A stretch of 64,000 nucleotides of DNA from Yamagishiella unicocca (Eukaryota > Chlorophyta > Chlorophyceae > Chlamydomonadales > Volvocaceae): assembly GCA_003116995.1 (NCBI GenBank), contig BDSL01000130.1:183078-247077 (forward strand), given 5' to 3'. Positions 25,201 to 35,285 of this stretch are shown one piece after another. Both the position numbers and the translations under genes were made by a program. The notes below the pieces were generated by a model, which was not told the DNA's origin, searched no databases, and worked only from the letters and a program-made list of their open reading frames with translations. The stretch's first letter is position 1, and each line of letters starts with the position of its first letter.

Positions 25201-26272
25201 GGGGCCGGCGAGGCATCGGTCAGCCAGAGCGCCGACCGGGTGGATGGGCTGCAGGCACCCGCGCAGGGACCGAGGGTTCGAGATGAGGGGAGGAGGTGTC
25301 CCGCATCCGTCGCACGCCCGCCGGGGGTATGATGGTGCAGGTGCCGCCGCTTACTGAGTACTTGACGGTATGTGTGCCAAGCCTCTTCACAATAGGCCAT
25401 CGCCTGGTCAACCTCGTAGACACAACCAGCAGCGCACAACCCGTCAACGCACACCGCGGCGACCCAGCCAGCAGCAGCTAGATAACCCCGTCGGAGGGGT
25501 CATGCACGGTGTCACAACTCCCATAGTCCTGCACAACTAAACGGTGATCACGCGCGTTCCGGGCGTGTGGCCCTAGCCCTCGCTGGTTGCTCGCTAGAGC
25601 GTTGACCGCGCAGGGACGCCGGTCAACGCTGGGTAACTAGGCCGCGACGTATGCACAGCTCAACAGATAGGATGCTGGGGGCTAGAGCTTCGCAGGCCCG
25701 GCATCCGCCATCACGGCGGTGAGCGCAGCCCGTGGTGGAGGCACGCCTGCTGGAGCCGCCAGCAGCACCAAAGACACGATGCACTGGGACGCTGGCCCAA
25801 AAGAAGGCCTGGTTTCCTAGGTCCATCCCCATGACTGCATACGCGCTTGTTGGCGGCTGCGGTTGCGTTCGCGTCGTTATACGGGTCACGGACCTTGCGC
25901 AGGAGGGTGTTCACCGTCGAGTCGCTGAGGCCGGGGTAGCGGTAGAGCTGCACCACCTGGCCAGCCTTGGCGGCAGTCAAATGCTTGACGATGCCCGAGC
26001 CCACAGCCTACAATTCGGATATTGCGAACGGCCTCACCAAGCTGCAAGGCGGAGAAAGGGGCATGCTGGCGGCCAATTCAGCAAAGTTTGCTTACCGGCT
26101 CCTGTAGCACGGCCTTAGGAACCACAACAGTCCGGCGGTTGCGGTAGACGGCAAGGGAGCCTGCAGTAGCGCGGCCAATTGTCAGACAAAAGGGTTCATA
26201 GCGTGTGCGCAGTCACGCGACATTTGGCACGGTTGCCAGCCCAAACTCACCCTGCTGCATAAGCATACCCAT
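16217..26272 (-). CDS. purL: Phosphoribosylformylglycinamidine (FGAM) synthase, intact 24-exon gene
   Basis: The enzyme uses ATP and glutamine to convert FGAR to FGAM, a step of de novo purine synthesis. Exons, 5' to 3' on the minus strand: 26251-26272, 26096-26160, 25894-25956, 25130-25177, 24797-24855, 24356-24518, 24035-24187, 23311-23379, 22880-23050, 22224-22533, 21651-21901, 21243-21398, 20869-21042, 20514-20645, 20263-20358, 19929-20084, 19449-19603, 18693-19252, 18298-18485, 17830-18066, 17479-17619, 16987-17259, 16645-16793, 16217-16475. All phases agree; the total is 1349 codons, normal for the large single-chain form. Landmarks: SNSEHSRHW (about 252-258), TAETHNFP, DGGKDSLSM, GGFSYADVL, glutaminase Cys in GICNGCQ (about 1172), and MPHPER with catalytic His (about 1303) and Glu (about 1305). 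The first about 29 residues are basic and could be an organelle presequence; the ATG at 26272 is the least certain part. Confidence 0.95.
19604..19790. repeat. Intronic minisatellite, three to four units
   Basis: Near-perfect tandem units of GTGTGAAATGGGCGTGGAGG plus a GCGTTAGGTGTTGTTGGGCA spacer lie in the intron between exons 16 and 17 of the FGAM-synthase gene. The left duplicate has fewer units. Confidence 0.85.
24312..24355. repeat. CCGACCCA tandem repeat at a 5' splice site
   Basis: Short CCGACCCA units run up to the exon 6 donor of the FGAM-synthase gene on the minus strand, where the donor reads gtgggtcgg. Each unit therefore repeats a donor-like gtgggtcgg sequence. Confidence 0.75.
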
Positions 26273-27431
26273 ACTAGCTTTGCCCACCGGCACATGAGAT
26301 ACGGCCCTGCACGCGCAGCAATAGTAGTCGTGTGAATATCGGCGACATGGGCCCACGTGACCGAAAGCCAAGCGCTTTCGGCGCCGCTCACCTGGGCACC
26401 GTCGGCATCCGGCCAGATGCAGTTATTTGCCCTTTCCGGGCGGCCGAGGGCACTGGCGCACGAAGCTGCATGTTGCGGACCTTCAATCGTCGTGTCGGAG
26501 AGCCTGGCGAAGCTTGGGCGGCGCTACCGTTCCGTATATGACTTCACCTAATGGTGTGGCACCCAAGTAAATAACGAAGCTGCCTTGTGTAAGGCGCTAA
26601 CGATGATATGAATGGAGGCTCGGAGGCGTTTTTGTGCCGCTCTTCTCACGCCGCACGCTGCTCGTCCCACACGCTGTACGATATCCCATGCACTGTCCTC
26701 GCGCTGCACGGCCAACTACGGAAGCTGACGACAGCTTGATGCCAAGGATGTGATGTTCCTTGACGCCCAGATAATGGGATGGGCTTTATGTCCTTTTTGG
26801 GGGGTACAAATGACCGGTTGGCCGTATGTGGAAGTAGAGTCATCAGGTCGTGACTTTCGTGTTGTTTGCCATGCTTTCCCTTTTGCACGTAAATAAGTTA
26901 ACGAACATAATTACATATGCGTTTATCCAGTCGCGGGGCCCCTCGCGAAAATCATTTTGTTGAAGTGACCGTGCAACCACAGGGCCGAATGGTCAACACT
27001 GATTCGAAACGATATGGCACATGTGCCTCTTGGAAAATGTACTTTATCCCAATCCTCATAGTTTCGGTCGTGCTCTTCGCATTGTCGCTGTGGCCGCAAG
27101 GAAACCCGAGAAGAGCTCCAGCTGTTCGGGTAAGCATAGATGTAAGTAAAACTGCGGCAGACAGGAACCGCTGCGCTCGTTCCCGCCAACGGCGTTTTGG
27201 CATGGCTGTGCAACCGACGAGCTCGCGGTGCGCAAGCCGCCCGTCAGCCCAAGAACACCGTAAATTGTAACCCTTTGGGACACAGCAAGACATGGCTTGC
27301 TATCCGGGGTGGGAGCTGTAAGGGCTGGCATGTGCAACGGCCCCTGCGTTCACTCCCTGCTCCCCAAAGCCGGCCCCCGAATTGCGCCCTGGCCATAGCC
27401 CACCTGGCAACCCCTGCGCTTCCCGTGTTGC
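26273..27431. other. Divergent intergenic region between FGAM synthase and the J1-crystallin-like gene
   Basis: The two genes are transcribed away from each other and their modelled start codons are about 1.16 kb apart. This span must hold both promoters and 5' leaders, and possibly a further 5' exon of the plus-strand gene. It is lower in GC around 26530-27100. I see no convincing core promoter motif. Confidence 0.55.
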
Positions 27432-30400
27432 TTGTGGCAGGACGGCAGAGGGCTGGATGGGTCGGAACTAGCAGTAGCTTTCGGAGGCGGAGCCGTCGGC
27501 CTGAGCATCCAAACGGAGGGCAAGGCAGCGGAAAGCACTTACGATGAGGAGGCTGTACGACGAAGAGCCACAGCCGCCGTACTGGGCGCGCTCGTGGCCG
27601 ACTCAGCGACGATGGGCCTTCATGTGAGGCGCCGTCGTGCGCCACCGACGTGACCCCGTGCTAGAACCACGCGCGCTGCGCGTGCTGTGCTCAGAACCCA
27701 GGCCCCACATCGCACCACGGCCTCCCTCCGCGCTTCCAGCTCCCAAGTGGATTCAGACTCGCATCCGTGCCCCATCGCTCTCTGCCCCACGCCCCAAAGC
27801 CTAAAACAAAACCCAAACCCTGCACTGCGACAAGATGTGGAGCCCACGGATGGCCACTGCGGTCCTTAGCCTGGCGACTTGGCACACCGCCAGTACGACA
27901 CGTACGCCGCGACATGATTGCACGTGGCGCGTGCGTGTCCATGAACCCGCCTCCGCCCCTCTCACGACCTCACACCTACTTGTGTGGCCGGGCCACCTGG
28001 CGATCTCCCATGCCCGCTGCCGAGCCCTATCCCGGCTGCTGCTCCCTCCCCGCTGCCTCGGTCCATGTGCGTCACGTGGGCCCAGTGGATCTACGACCTA
28101 GACAAGATCCGCACGCTGGTCGCGGAGCACGGGCGGGGGGAAGAGCCCGCCTTCTTCCAGCCGACGTCGTGTCCGTACTACGACTACGAGAGCGGCTCGC
28201 TGTCGCCGTACGGTGACGAGCTGCTGCCCGTGCTGCAGTACCTCACGATCGGTCCAGGGGGGCAGCGGGAAGGGACAATGGATGGGCCGGCCTTTGCGCA
28301 GGTGGGTCGTTGGTTGCCCGTGGCTGGAGGGATGGCTCGTGGAGTGGCTAGTAGGCTGCCCGGCGTTGGTGGAGGAGTGTTTAGAGAGGAACCTCCGGGC
28401 TGGCAAAGGGAGGGGGGGCTGCAATCGTTGTTGCCGTGTGTTACGGTGCCAGGAACTGCCTCGCCGGGCAGACGCCGGCCGGCGGCGTTTGCCCCTGCGA
28501 CAACCGCCAACCGTCGGTACCGGGGTGCCGGGAGCGGGGCCGATACTCATGGTCCTGGGAGTTCGCGTGCAACTGTCTGTGTCCCGGGACTGGAGCACCC
28601 CTCCCTGGAGCCCCGCGGGACAGACCGCCCTCCCTACAACCTGGAACGCAGCTCCCGCTAGTGTGCTCTCTTTTCCTCATTGTCGTTAACATGGATTTCT
28701 TCGCCCCGCCGCCCCTTCCGTCGGTGCCCCCAGTTCCTGGCCGAGCACTACGCCAACTACACGGGCCGCCTGAACAAGAGCAGTCGGTCGATGATGGAGG
28801 CGTTGCTGCAGGTGGGGTCGGGTGGGGTCGGGTGGGGTCGGGTGGGGTCGGGGGGGTCGGGGGGGGTCAGGTGGGGTCGGGTGGGGTCGGGTGGGGTCGG
28901 GTGGGGTCAGGTGGGGTCGGGGGGGGTCGGGGGGGGTCGGGGGGGTCCGATGAGAGCCCTTGACGCCCGGGCGGAGGCTGGGCTCAGTCGGATATTCCGC
29001 AATCCGCGGGAGACGACCCGTGGGTAGCGTGTAAACGCGGGGACCCATGGGTCGGATCATGAGGGGGCCTGGGAGGGAAGGGCCAGAGGCGCCGCGTGGG
29101 TGCCATGGAATAGGACCCAGAGGCAGGCGGCACTCTTCCACCTTTGCGCTGCCGAGCCTTCAGCGCTAGGGCGGGTGAAGAGCCCCTTCGGAACGTGCCC
29201 GGTCGGGGGCCGTGCCGCTCCGAACGCGCCCCCAGCTAATCGGCCGTGTTGAGCAGCCACGCGCTCGTGGTTAGGATACATCGGACGGTGCGCTGCAGCA
29301 GCCACTGCCGTTCTACGGCATAGACTGGGACCACCGCTATAGTACCAGCATAAGGATGGCGCGCCACCACCACCAGGGCCGCTACCACCACCGCCACCAC
29401 CATTACCACCACCACTATCACCACCGCCACCGCCGTCACCACCACTACAACAACAACAACCACCACGCCGCGTCCCCGGCCTCAATCCCACCATCTCCTC
29501 CCCCCGCATCCTCCACTCCGCATTTGCAACCCGTGTGACCCACCTCTGCACACAGGGCGGTCACGGCTGGCCCGAGTGCGGCGACCCCCGGGACACTCAG
29601 GCGAACAACTTTGTAAAGGTGCGGCGACTGTCCCCCACGACATCCGCTTTGTACTCCCCTGGCCCCCAGCTTCCGCTTTCCTCTCGTGTCCGTCTACCCG
29701 TCCTACTCTCCCAGACACGCAGCCCCGCAATCCAGTACTCGTCGCGCCAGCAGTTCGGTCGGCACGGCCTCCCTCCAAGCCATCGCTGCTGACATGCCAT
29801 CCCCACGCCCGACCGTCTGAACTGCAAGCCCCGACGTTCCAACCTGACCATGCAAGCCACGCCATTCCTCGCGACCACCCCCGCTCCCCCGAAACCCAAA
29901 CACCCAGGTGGTGCCCCTCGTTGCTCGCTACGCGGGCCACCCGGGCCTGGCCAAGGCGGTAGATGCGGCCGTGCGCGCCCAGCAGAACAACGACGAGGCC
30001 GTCATGTACGGCCTGGTGGCCGCGCTGGTTCTGGAGCGCGTCATCCTGGTACGGCATGGCTGCCGCGTCTCCGTTACGTCTTGTCCCGGACCCCCCCCCC
30101 CCGCGCAGGCCTCGGTTTCGACCTCGCCCCCCAGCGACGCCACTCAGACCTCAACCCGTGTGTCCCCATCGTCCCCTCCGGCTAAGAAAGGAATTTAGAA
30201 ACACCGTTCCTCCCCCCTCCACCTGTCGGGCATTTACCGATCTGTGCCCCTCCATTCCGCTCCCCACCCAGGGCTCCTCCGTCGCCGATGCGGTGCAGTG
30301 GGCGGCCGACGGCGCCGCGGGCAGCGGCGTGTCGCTGTCCCGTACCACCCTAGAGGCGCTGCAGGCGGTGGTGCGGCACCGCAACAGCGGCACGCAGCTG

Positions 30401-31504
30401 CGCGACCTGCTCTACAGCCCCGGCACCAGCAACAAGCCGGGCTCCTGGGGGCCTTCGTGCGCCAACCCTGGAGCGCTGCAGGGGGCGCTGCTGGGGGCGT
30501 TGCAGGTGGGTTTGCTCGTGGCTGTCTTGCGGCTGGGGGCGGCGCGCGGGTGAGGGTGGGGATGGGATCGATGGATGGGTAGGGCTGTGTGGGTGTGGGT
30601 ATGTGGGTATATGTAAGTCGGCTTGGGCCACGCGGGTAAGGTTGCTAAGAGGTTGGCTAGACGCGGGTCTTGGGCCTGGGGCCTGAAGTGTCCAAAAAGG
30701 CCGTTGCTATGCCGCAAAGACTGATGCGAAGGCAAGTAGATGTTGTGAGTAGTAGTGAGTAACGACGGGTCTACAGCCGCAGCCGGCGGCCTCCGCAGCT
30801 CAGAAACGATTCACGGCACCCTGACCCCTTCCACGCCTACGCCTACGCCCACGCCCACAGGCGGCGGACGCCACAGCGCATTCGGGCAGCGGTAACGACA
30901 GCGGCGGCGACAACACCGTCTTCTCCCGAGGCGTCAGGGCCAACATGCTGCTCGGCGGCGACAACTGCAGCCGAGCGGTCCTCGTCGGGGCGCTGCTGGC
31001 GGCGCAGGTGGGTGGGAGACGGCTGAGATGGCGCCCGGCTGGGCGCAGTGGGCGTGGCTGTAGGGTCAACAGTTGAGCTTTTGGGGCCGCGGTCCTTTCG
31101 GCGCCAGCCGGCAGGCGCTGGCGCGGGCAGCTACATCATCTCCATGGGACCCAGACCATAACACCACGCCGTCTCCATGGGACCCACACAATAACACCAC
31201 GCCAAACCATACCATCGGCAATGAACGGCTCCGTGCAGCGCCACATTCAGCTCTCCTGAGCCTGGCCCTGACCCTGAACCTCGTGCTATTTCGCAAGATC
31301 GCAGCACGCAATCCGCGAGGACCCCCCCCCACCCATCCCCGCCCGGTTTCCTTGCAAGCCACCGATCCCCGCCTGCCTCGCTCGCTGGCCTCGCAGGCCG
31401 GCCCGTCCGCGATTCCCTTCGCCTGGCGGTCCCAGACGCGGGTGTACCACAGCAGCGAGGTCCTGGTGGAGCAGCTGCTGGAGTTTCGGAGCGCAGCCGC
31501 TTAA
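27432..31504 (+). CDS. ADP-ribosylglycohydrolase family protein, J1-crystallin-like
   Basis: Eight exons, all introns phase 0: 27432-27623, 28086-28301, 28734-28811, 29556-29618, 29908-30048, 30272-30505, 30861-31007, 31397-31504; 392 codons. The joined product shows the J1-crystallin order. The first is AAVLGALVADSATMGLHWIYD across the exon 1-2 junction. Then come SCPYYDYESGSLSPYGDE, GRLNKSS, VVPLVARYAGHP, RAQQNNDEAVMYGLVAALVLE, RGVRANMLLGGDNCSRA and IPFAWRSQTRVY near the C-terminus. The family removes ADP-ribose from proteins or small molecules, or is catalytically silent as in lens J1-crystallins. Here the metal-binding GGDTD-type motif reads GGDNCSR, as in the crystallin branch, so hydrolase activity is uncertain. 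The N-terminal 30-40 residues before the conserved region are unsupported and the true start could differ. Location is probably cytosolic; no clear signal peptide is seen. Confidence 0.9.
28812..28950. repeat. Decamer minisatellite GGTGGGGTCG in intron 3 of the J1-crystallin-like gene
   Basis: About 14 units of GGTGGGGTCG and close variants start exactly at the exon 3 donor (gtgggg). Each unit offers a copy of the GTGGGG donor-like sequence. Confidence 0.9.
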
Positions 31505-34500
31505 GATGGCAGCTGCTGCGCTGGGGTTTCGGAGCACAGCCGCGTAAAATAGGCAGCTGCTGCTGGGGTTTCGGAGCGGTGCAGCCAGGCATCAGGATGA
31601 GGGGCGCGTCACGCCGTTGCAAACGCACCCTGCGCTCTGCACCCTTGTACAGGCACGAGCGGCAGCGGCCACTGCACATAGGGCAGTTACAGCGGCAATG
31701 GCGGGTCCCTGGTGGCCGGTCCCAGGGGCCGGGGCTGGTTGCCACAAGAGGGCGGTAGTTGGGGCAGGAGCGCGGGTTGCGAGGTGCACAGAGGCTGCAT
31801 CGTGAATTGAGTCCGGCTGATGTCGATTCAGTCGTACGGATCAGATCCATGGATCTCGAGGTGGAGGCCTGGCGAGGGTGTAATACCGGGGCGACCCGCG
31901 CCAGGAGCTTTGGCATCGTATACAAATGTTTCATTGTTGTTTTCCTCGTGGTAAAATCCCTTCTTATACTACCGGTAGTGCACATACGGAGCTCCGGTGC
32001 AATCCGTTTGATGTGAGCCGTGAAGCGCGAGTGGGTGACAACGGACCGAGGTGGCAGCCGCTGCGGCGCACCGGGGAGTCGATCGGAGGTGTTGGTGTTT
32101 AGGCGTTTCGCATTCGTGGCAGCAGCCTGCGCGGTGTGCAGGGCACAAGGGCCCGGCCCCCCGCGAGCAACACCTTGCCTTTTTCGCGCTAGTTGCGGTT
32201 CGCATGTGACGCACGCCGTGCTTGGGAGGCCATGTGCCCTTTGTGTCGGGCGGCGGCCGGTCAGCCGCGGGCTGGCGCTAGGACACACAACCTGCGAAGG
32301 TGGGCGGTAATGTCGGTAAGGAACGCGTGAGCCTCGGCTCTACTTTTCGATGCGTTTTTTTGAGAGCATTTCCAGGCCCACGGGTCAGCAAGAAGCGCCG
32401 AGTAGGTTCGTAAAAAGGTCCAGTTCAAGAAGCCCAGGCGAGCCACGATGGAGACGTGCTGTCAGCCACCTGGCCACGATGGGGATAAAGATAGGGTCAA
32501 AGCAGACCGTATGGTACCATGCGCAACGGGGACTGGGATCAAACCACCGTCGGTGCCGTAGCCGCAAGTCACGGTTGTGTCGCATCTTCTCCCTCCCCCC
32601 AATGGCCTGTGGTGGATGTAACTGAGCTCCGCAGAGCTATTGGTGTGTCCTGCAGTGGGTTGCTCAGGCCAGGACGTGGCAGGTGGGCCGGACGGTGAGC
32701 CGCCGCGTGGCGAATGTCAAATTGCCAGATTGAAAGACAGGGTCGGCGGTGTGGTGGGTGTCACGACACAGCTGGTGATCGACACAGCGCGTGCGAGACA
32801 CCAGAACCCGCTCAGCAGTGGGGTGCAGTAACAGCAATGACTTCGGAAAGGCAGCAGTCGCGCCGAGCCCGGCTAAGTTGTACGGCACAAAATCAGGGGC
32901 GTCCAATAGCAGCGGCGGCTACAAACAACCGGTCGGCAGTATGACAGGGTCATCGTGTACGACAGCCACGGTTGTAAGCCGCTCGGCGCTGCTATATCAG
33001 GCGGGGAAGAGCCTTCCCACCATCTCGAGCATGCCTTTTCAGCGCTAATCTGGCCACACATGGGGGGAGTTACGAGAACCCCTGACCGATGCTCATCAGC
33101 ATCAGCATCGGCACCTGATGTGCCAGTTACGTGCTGTGTCGTGACATGGGCTATGGGGTTACGGAATTACCCCCTGACCGAAAGGCATTTCACCGCAGGA
33201 ATCCCAGTCCGCGGCGGCGGCGGGATTGCTCCGGGACGTGGAGGTGATGATGGTGGGCGCAATGGCGGCGGAGGTGGCGCCAGCGGCTGCACGCGCATCA
33301 GGTTGCGGCCACCGATTGACGAACACCCTTGGGCAGTCCCCACCGCTGGGTTCGCCGACCCGTCACGGGGGCCTAGCAGGCACGCAGGGAGCTAGCAGGC
33401 GCGCAGGGGCACCTCTCTGGGCTGGGCTGGGATTCCGCCTGCCTGTCAAGATGTCTTAAGTAACACTTCGTTAGTGAGGATCGCACGAGGGCGTGTAGCG
33501 CTGGGGTTGCGTCTGCCAGCCGAAGGAAACGAATGCCGCCGCCCGCCACCGCCGCCGCCGGACTTCCTGCTGCTGCCGCCTCCTGCTCCAACCACTCTCG
33601 TGATATCGTCACTTGCAGCCGTTCCCAGACACTTGCGTGTCGCGCTGTCAGACCCTCGGCTGTCCCTTCCGGCACCGCTAGCTGTTGCCGTCAGGTCCGA
33701 CGGCCCCTCTATGCCCTGATAAGGAACCGGAGCGTACGGGGGATGGGTGAACCGACGAGAGGGTGGTTGGCGCTGTTTGTGCCGCAGCGACACGAGAGTG
33801 TGGTTGGCGCTGTTTATGAGGAACCGTGCATCTGGTTGGCCTGCCGGTGACTCGCCAGTGCTGATTGCCAGCCAGGATAGGACTGGACGAGACGGTGGGG
33901 AGACGCTCACAATGACGTGCTGGTGCACTCCGGCACTCGTCGGCTCTCTCCCGTTAACCTGCCCGCTATAAGGCATAAGGCTACATCGCTGTTGGCAGAA
34001 GCCAGCAGGAGCCTGGAGAAGAGCCTGCAAGTTTGTTCAAACGGGCCCAGCACTGCCCAGCATCAGTTGCCACGGTTCTTAGAGGTAACTTGGACGACGT
34101 CTGAGAAACACAACCAGGGCAAATTAACCGGAGCTCTGGGAAGCGAGGGGAGCACCCAGTGGCAGTTGTTGTTGTAATCGTTACAGTGGGCAGTTGTGGC
34201 ACCCGTTGTGGCGCCCGAGATGACTGTTAGCCATGAGGAGGAAGTATTTAGCCATGAGGAGGAAGCATCAAGTATGTATACCGATAAAATTTGTTCCAGC
34301 CAAAGATGAAGCCCCTAATAGCTCTTCTTTTTACCCTGGTTTACTCAACATATGCTGCATACGCGCATACCAGCGGCACGACTCGGCTGCCGGCAAATCA
34401 AGGCTGCATCCTGCTGCAAATGTTGTTGGTGCATGAAACTATAGAGGTTTAGGTGGGCATATGGCGGCATGAGATTGGGGAATCTCGGCATTGGGACGAC

Positions 34501-35285
34501 TCGGGGGCGATGGATGGCTCCAACTTAAATACGGATGGGAAGGGTGTGTGTGTCGGGAAGGGTGGAGCTACGACGTCAAAGATGGACTGGAGCGGGCCAT
34601 GTTCCTTGTTTTATCGATGGTAAAGGGTATTATCACATAGCGTACATAATTATTTAGTTGCCTAATCCGCGCTACGCACGCATGCATGGCAGACGCTTTC
34701 ATGGCGATCATCGCCGATCTGTATAGTTGTAAGGCTGGAAAACACACGTTGTCGATTATTTATGATTAAAGCATGTCGTCATAGTTTCGTCGCCTCCTCC
34801 CCTTTCGTACGGACGAGCGAACGAGGCATTTCCTTTCCATAATACCGGTAGAGGCATTACCGCTGCGTGGAAAACATGGCGCATCCGGCATACCCTTGCA
34901 CTCTCGTCATTTCTTTCGTCCGCCTAGGGCCATAATAACCCTGTTCGTGCCGTAACCACGTAACGGCTTACGCGTCTCTGCAAAACAGCAAACGTTGCTG
35001 TGCATTGCTTTTGAGACCCTTAATCAGGTGGAGACATTTGCGCGCAGACGGCGTGAAACGCAATATCGGAAATAAACGCCAACACCGCAAGCAGCAGTCG
35101 TCTTATTCAAATGAAGTAGAGCAGCCCAAACCTGCGATTTGCAGTTTACTCTATACAAGTCTTTTCACGTGACCCCTTGATGGTTTGACACGGCTTCTGC
35201 CTCTCAAACGTTTCAGGTTTCGTCCTACGCCAGCATACGTTTGGGCCAGCGGGAGAGAGCCGCTGGCCCTTAAACGTCTTAGGGA
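31505..35285. other. Intergenic region with no supported gene
   Basis: A 40-bp imperfect duplication follows the stop codon of the upstream gene (31490-31575, repeated TTTCGGAGC...CAGCTGCTG). ORFs near 33 kb on both strands are compositional. GC falls clearly from about 34.2 to 35.2 kb, the likely promoter region of the kinase gene. A short motif also found at 12.85 and 54.28 kb lies at 34163-34190. Confidence 0.55.
31879..31883 (+). promoter_or_regulatory. Possible TGTAA poly(A) signal of the J1-crystallin-like gene
   Basis: This is the first TGTAA I noticed downstream of the stop at 31504. TGTAA is the usual volvocine poly(A) signal. The implied 3' UTR of about 375 nt is reasonable, but no transcript evidence is available. 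Confidence 0.4.

Noticed and set aside
33446..34030. Minus-strand ORF with Gly- and Ser-rich stretches
   Set aside because: Low-complexity only, no splice structure or family match; opposite-strand ORFs are equally open.
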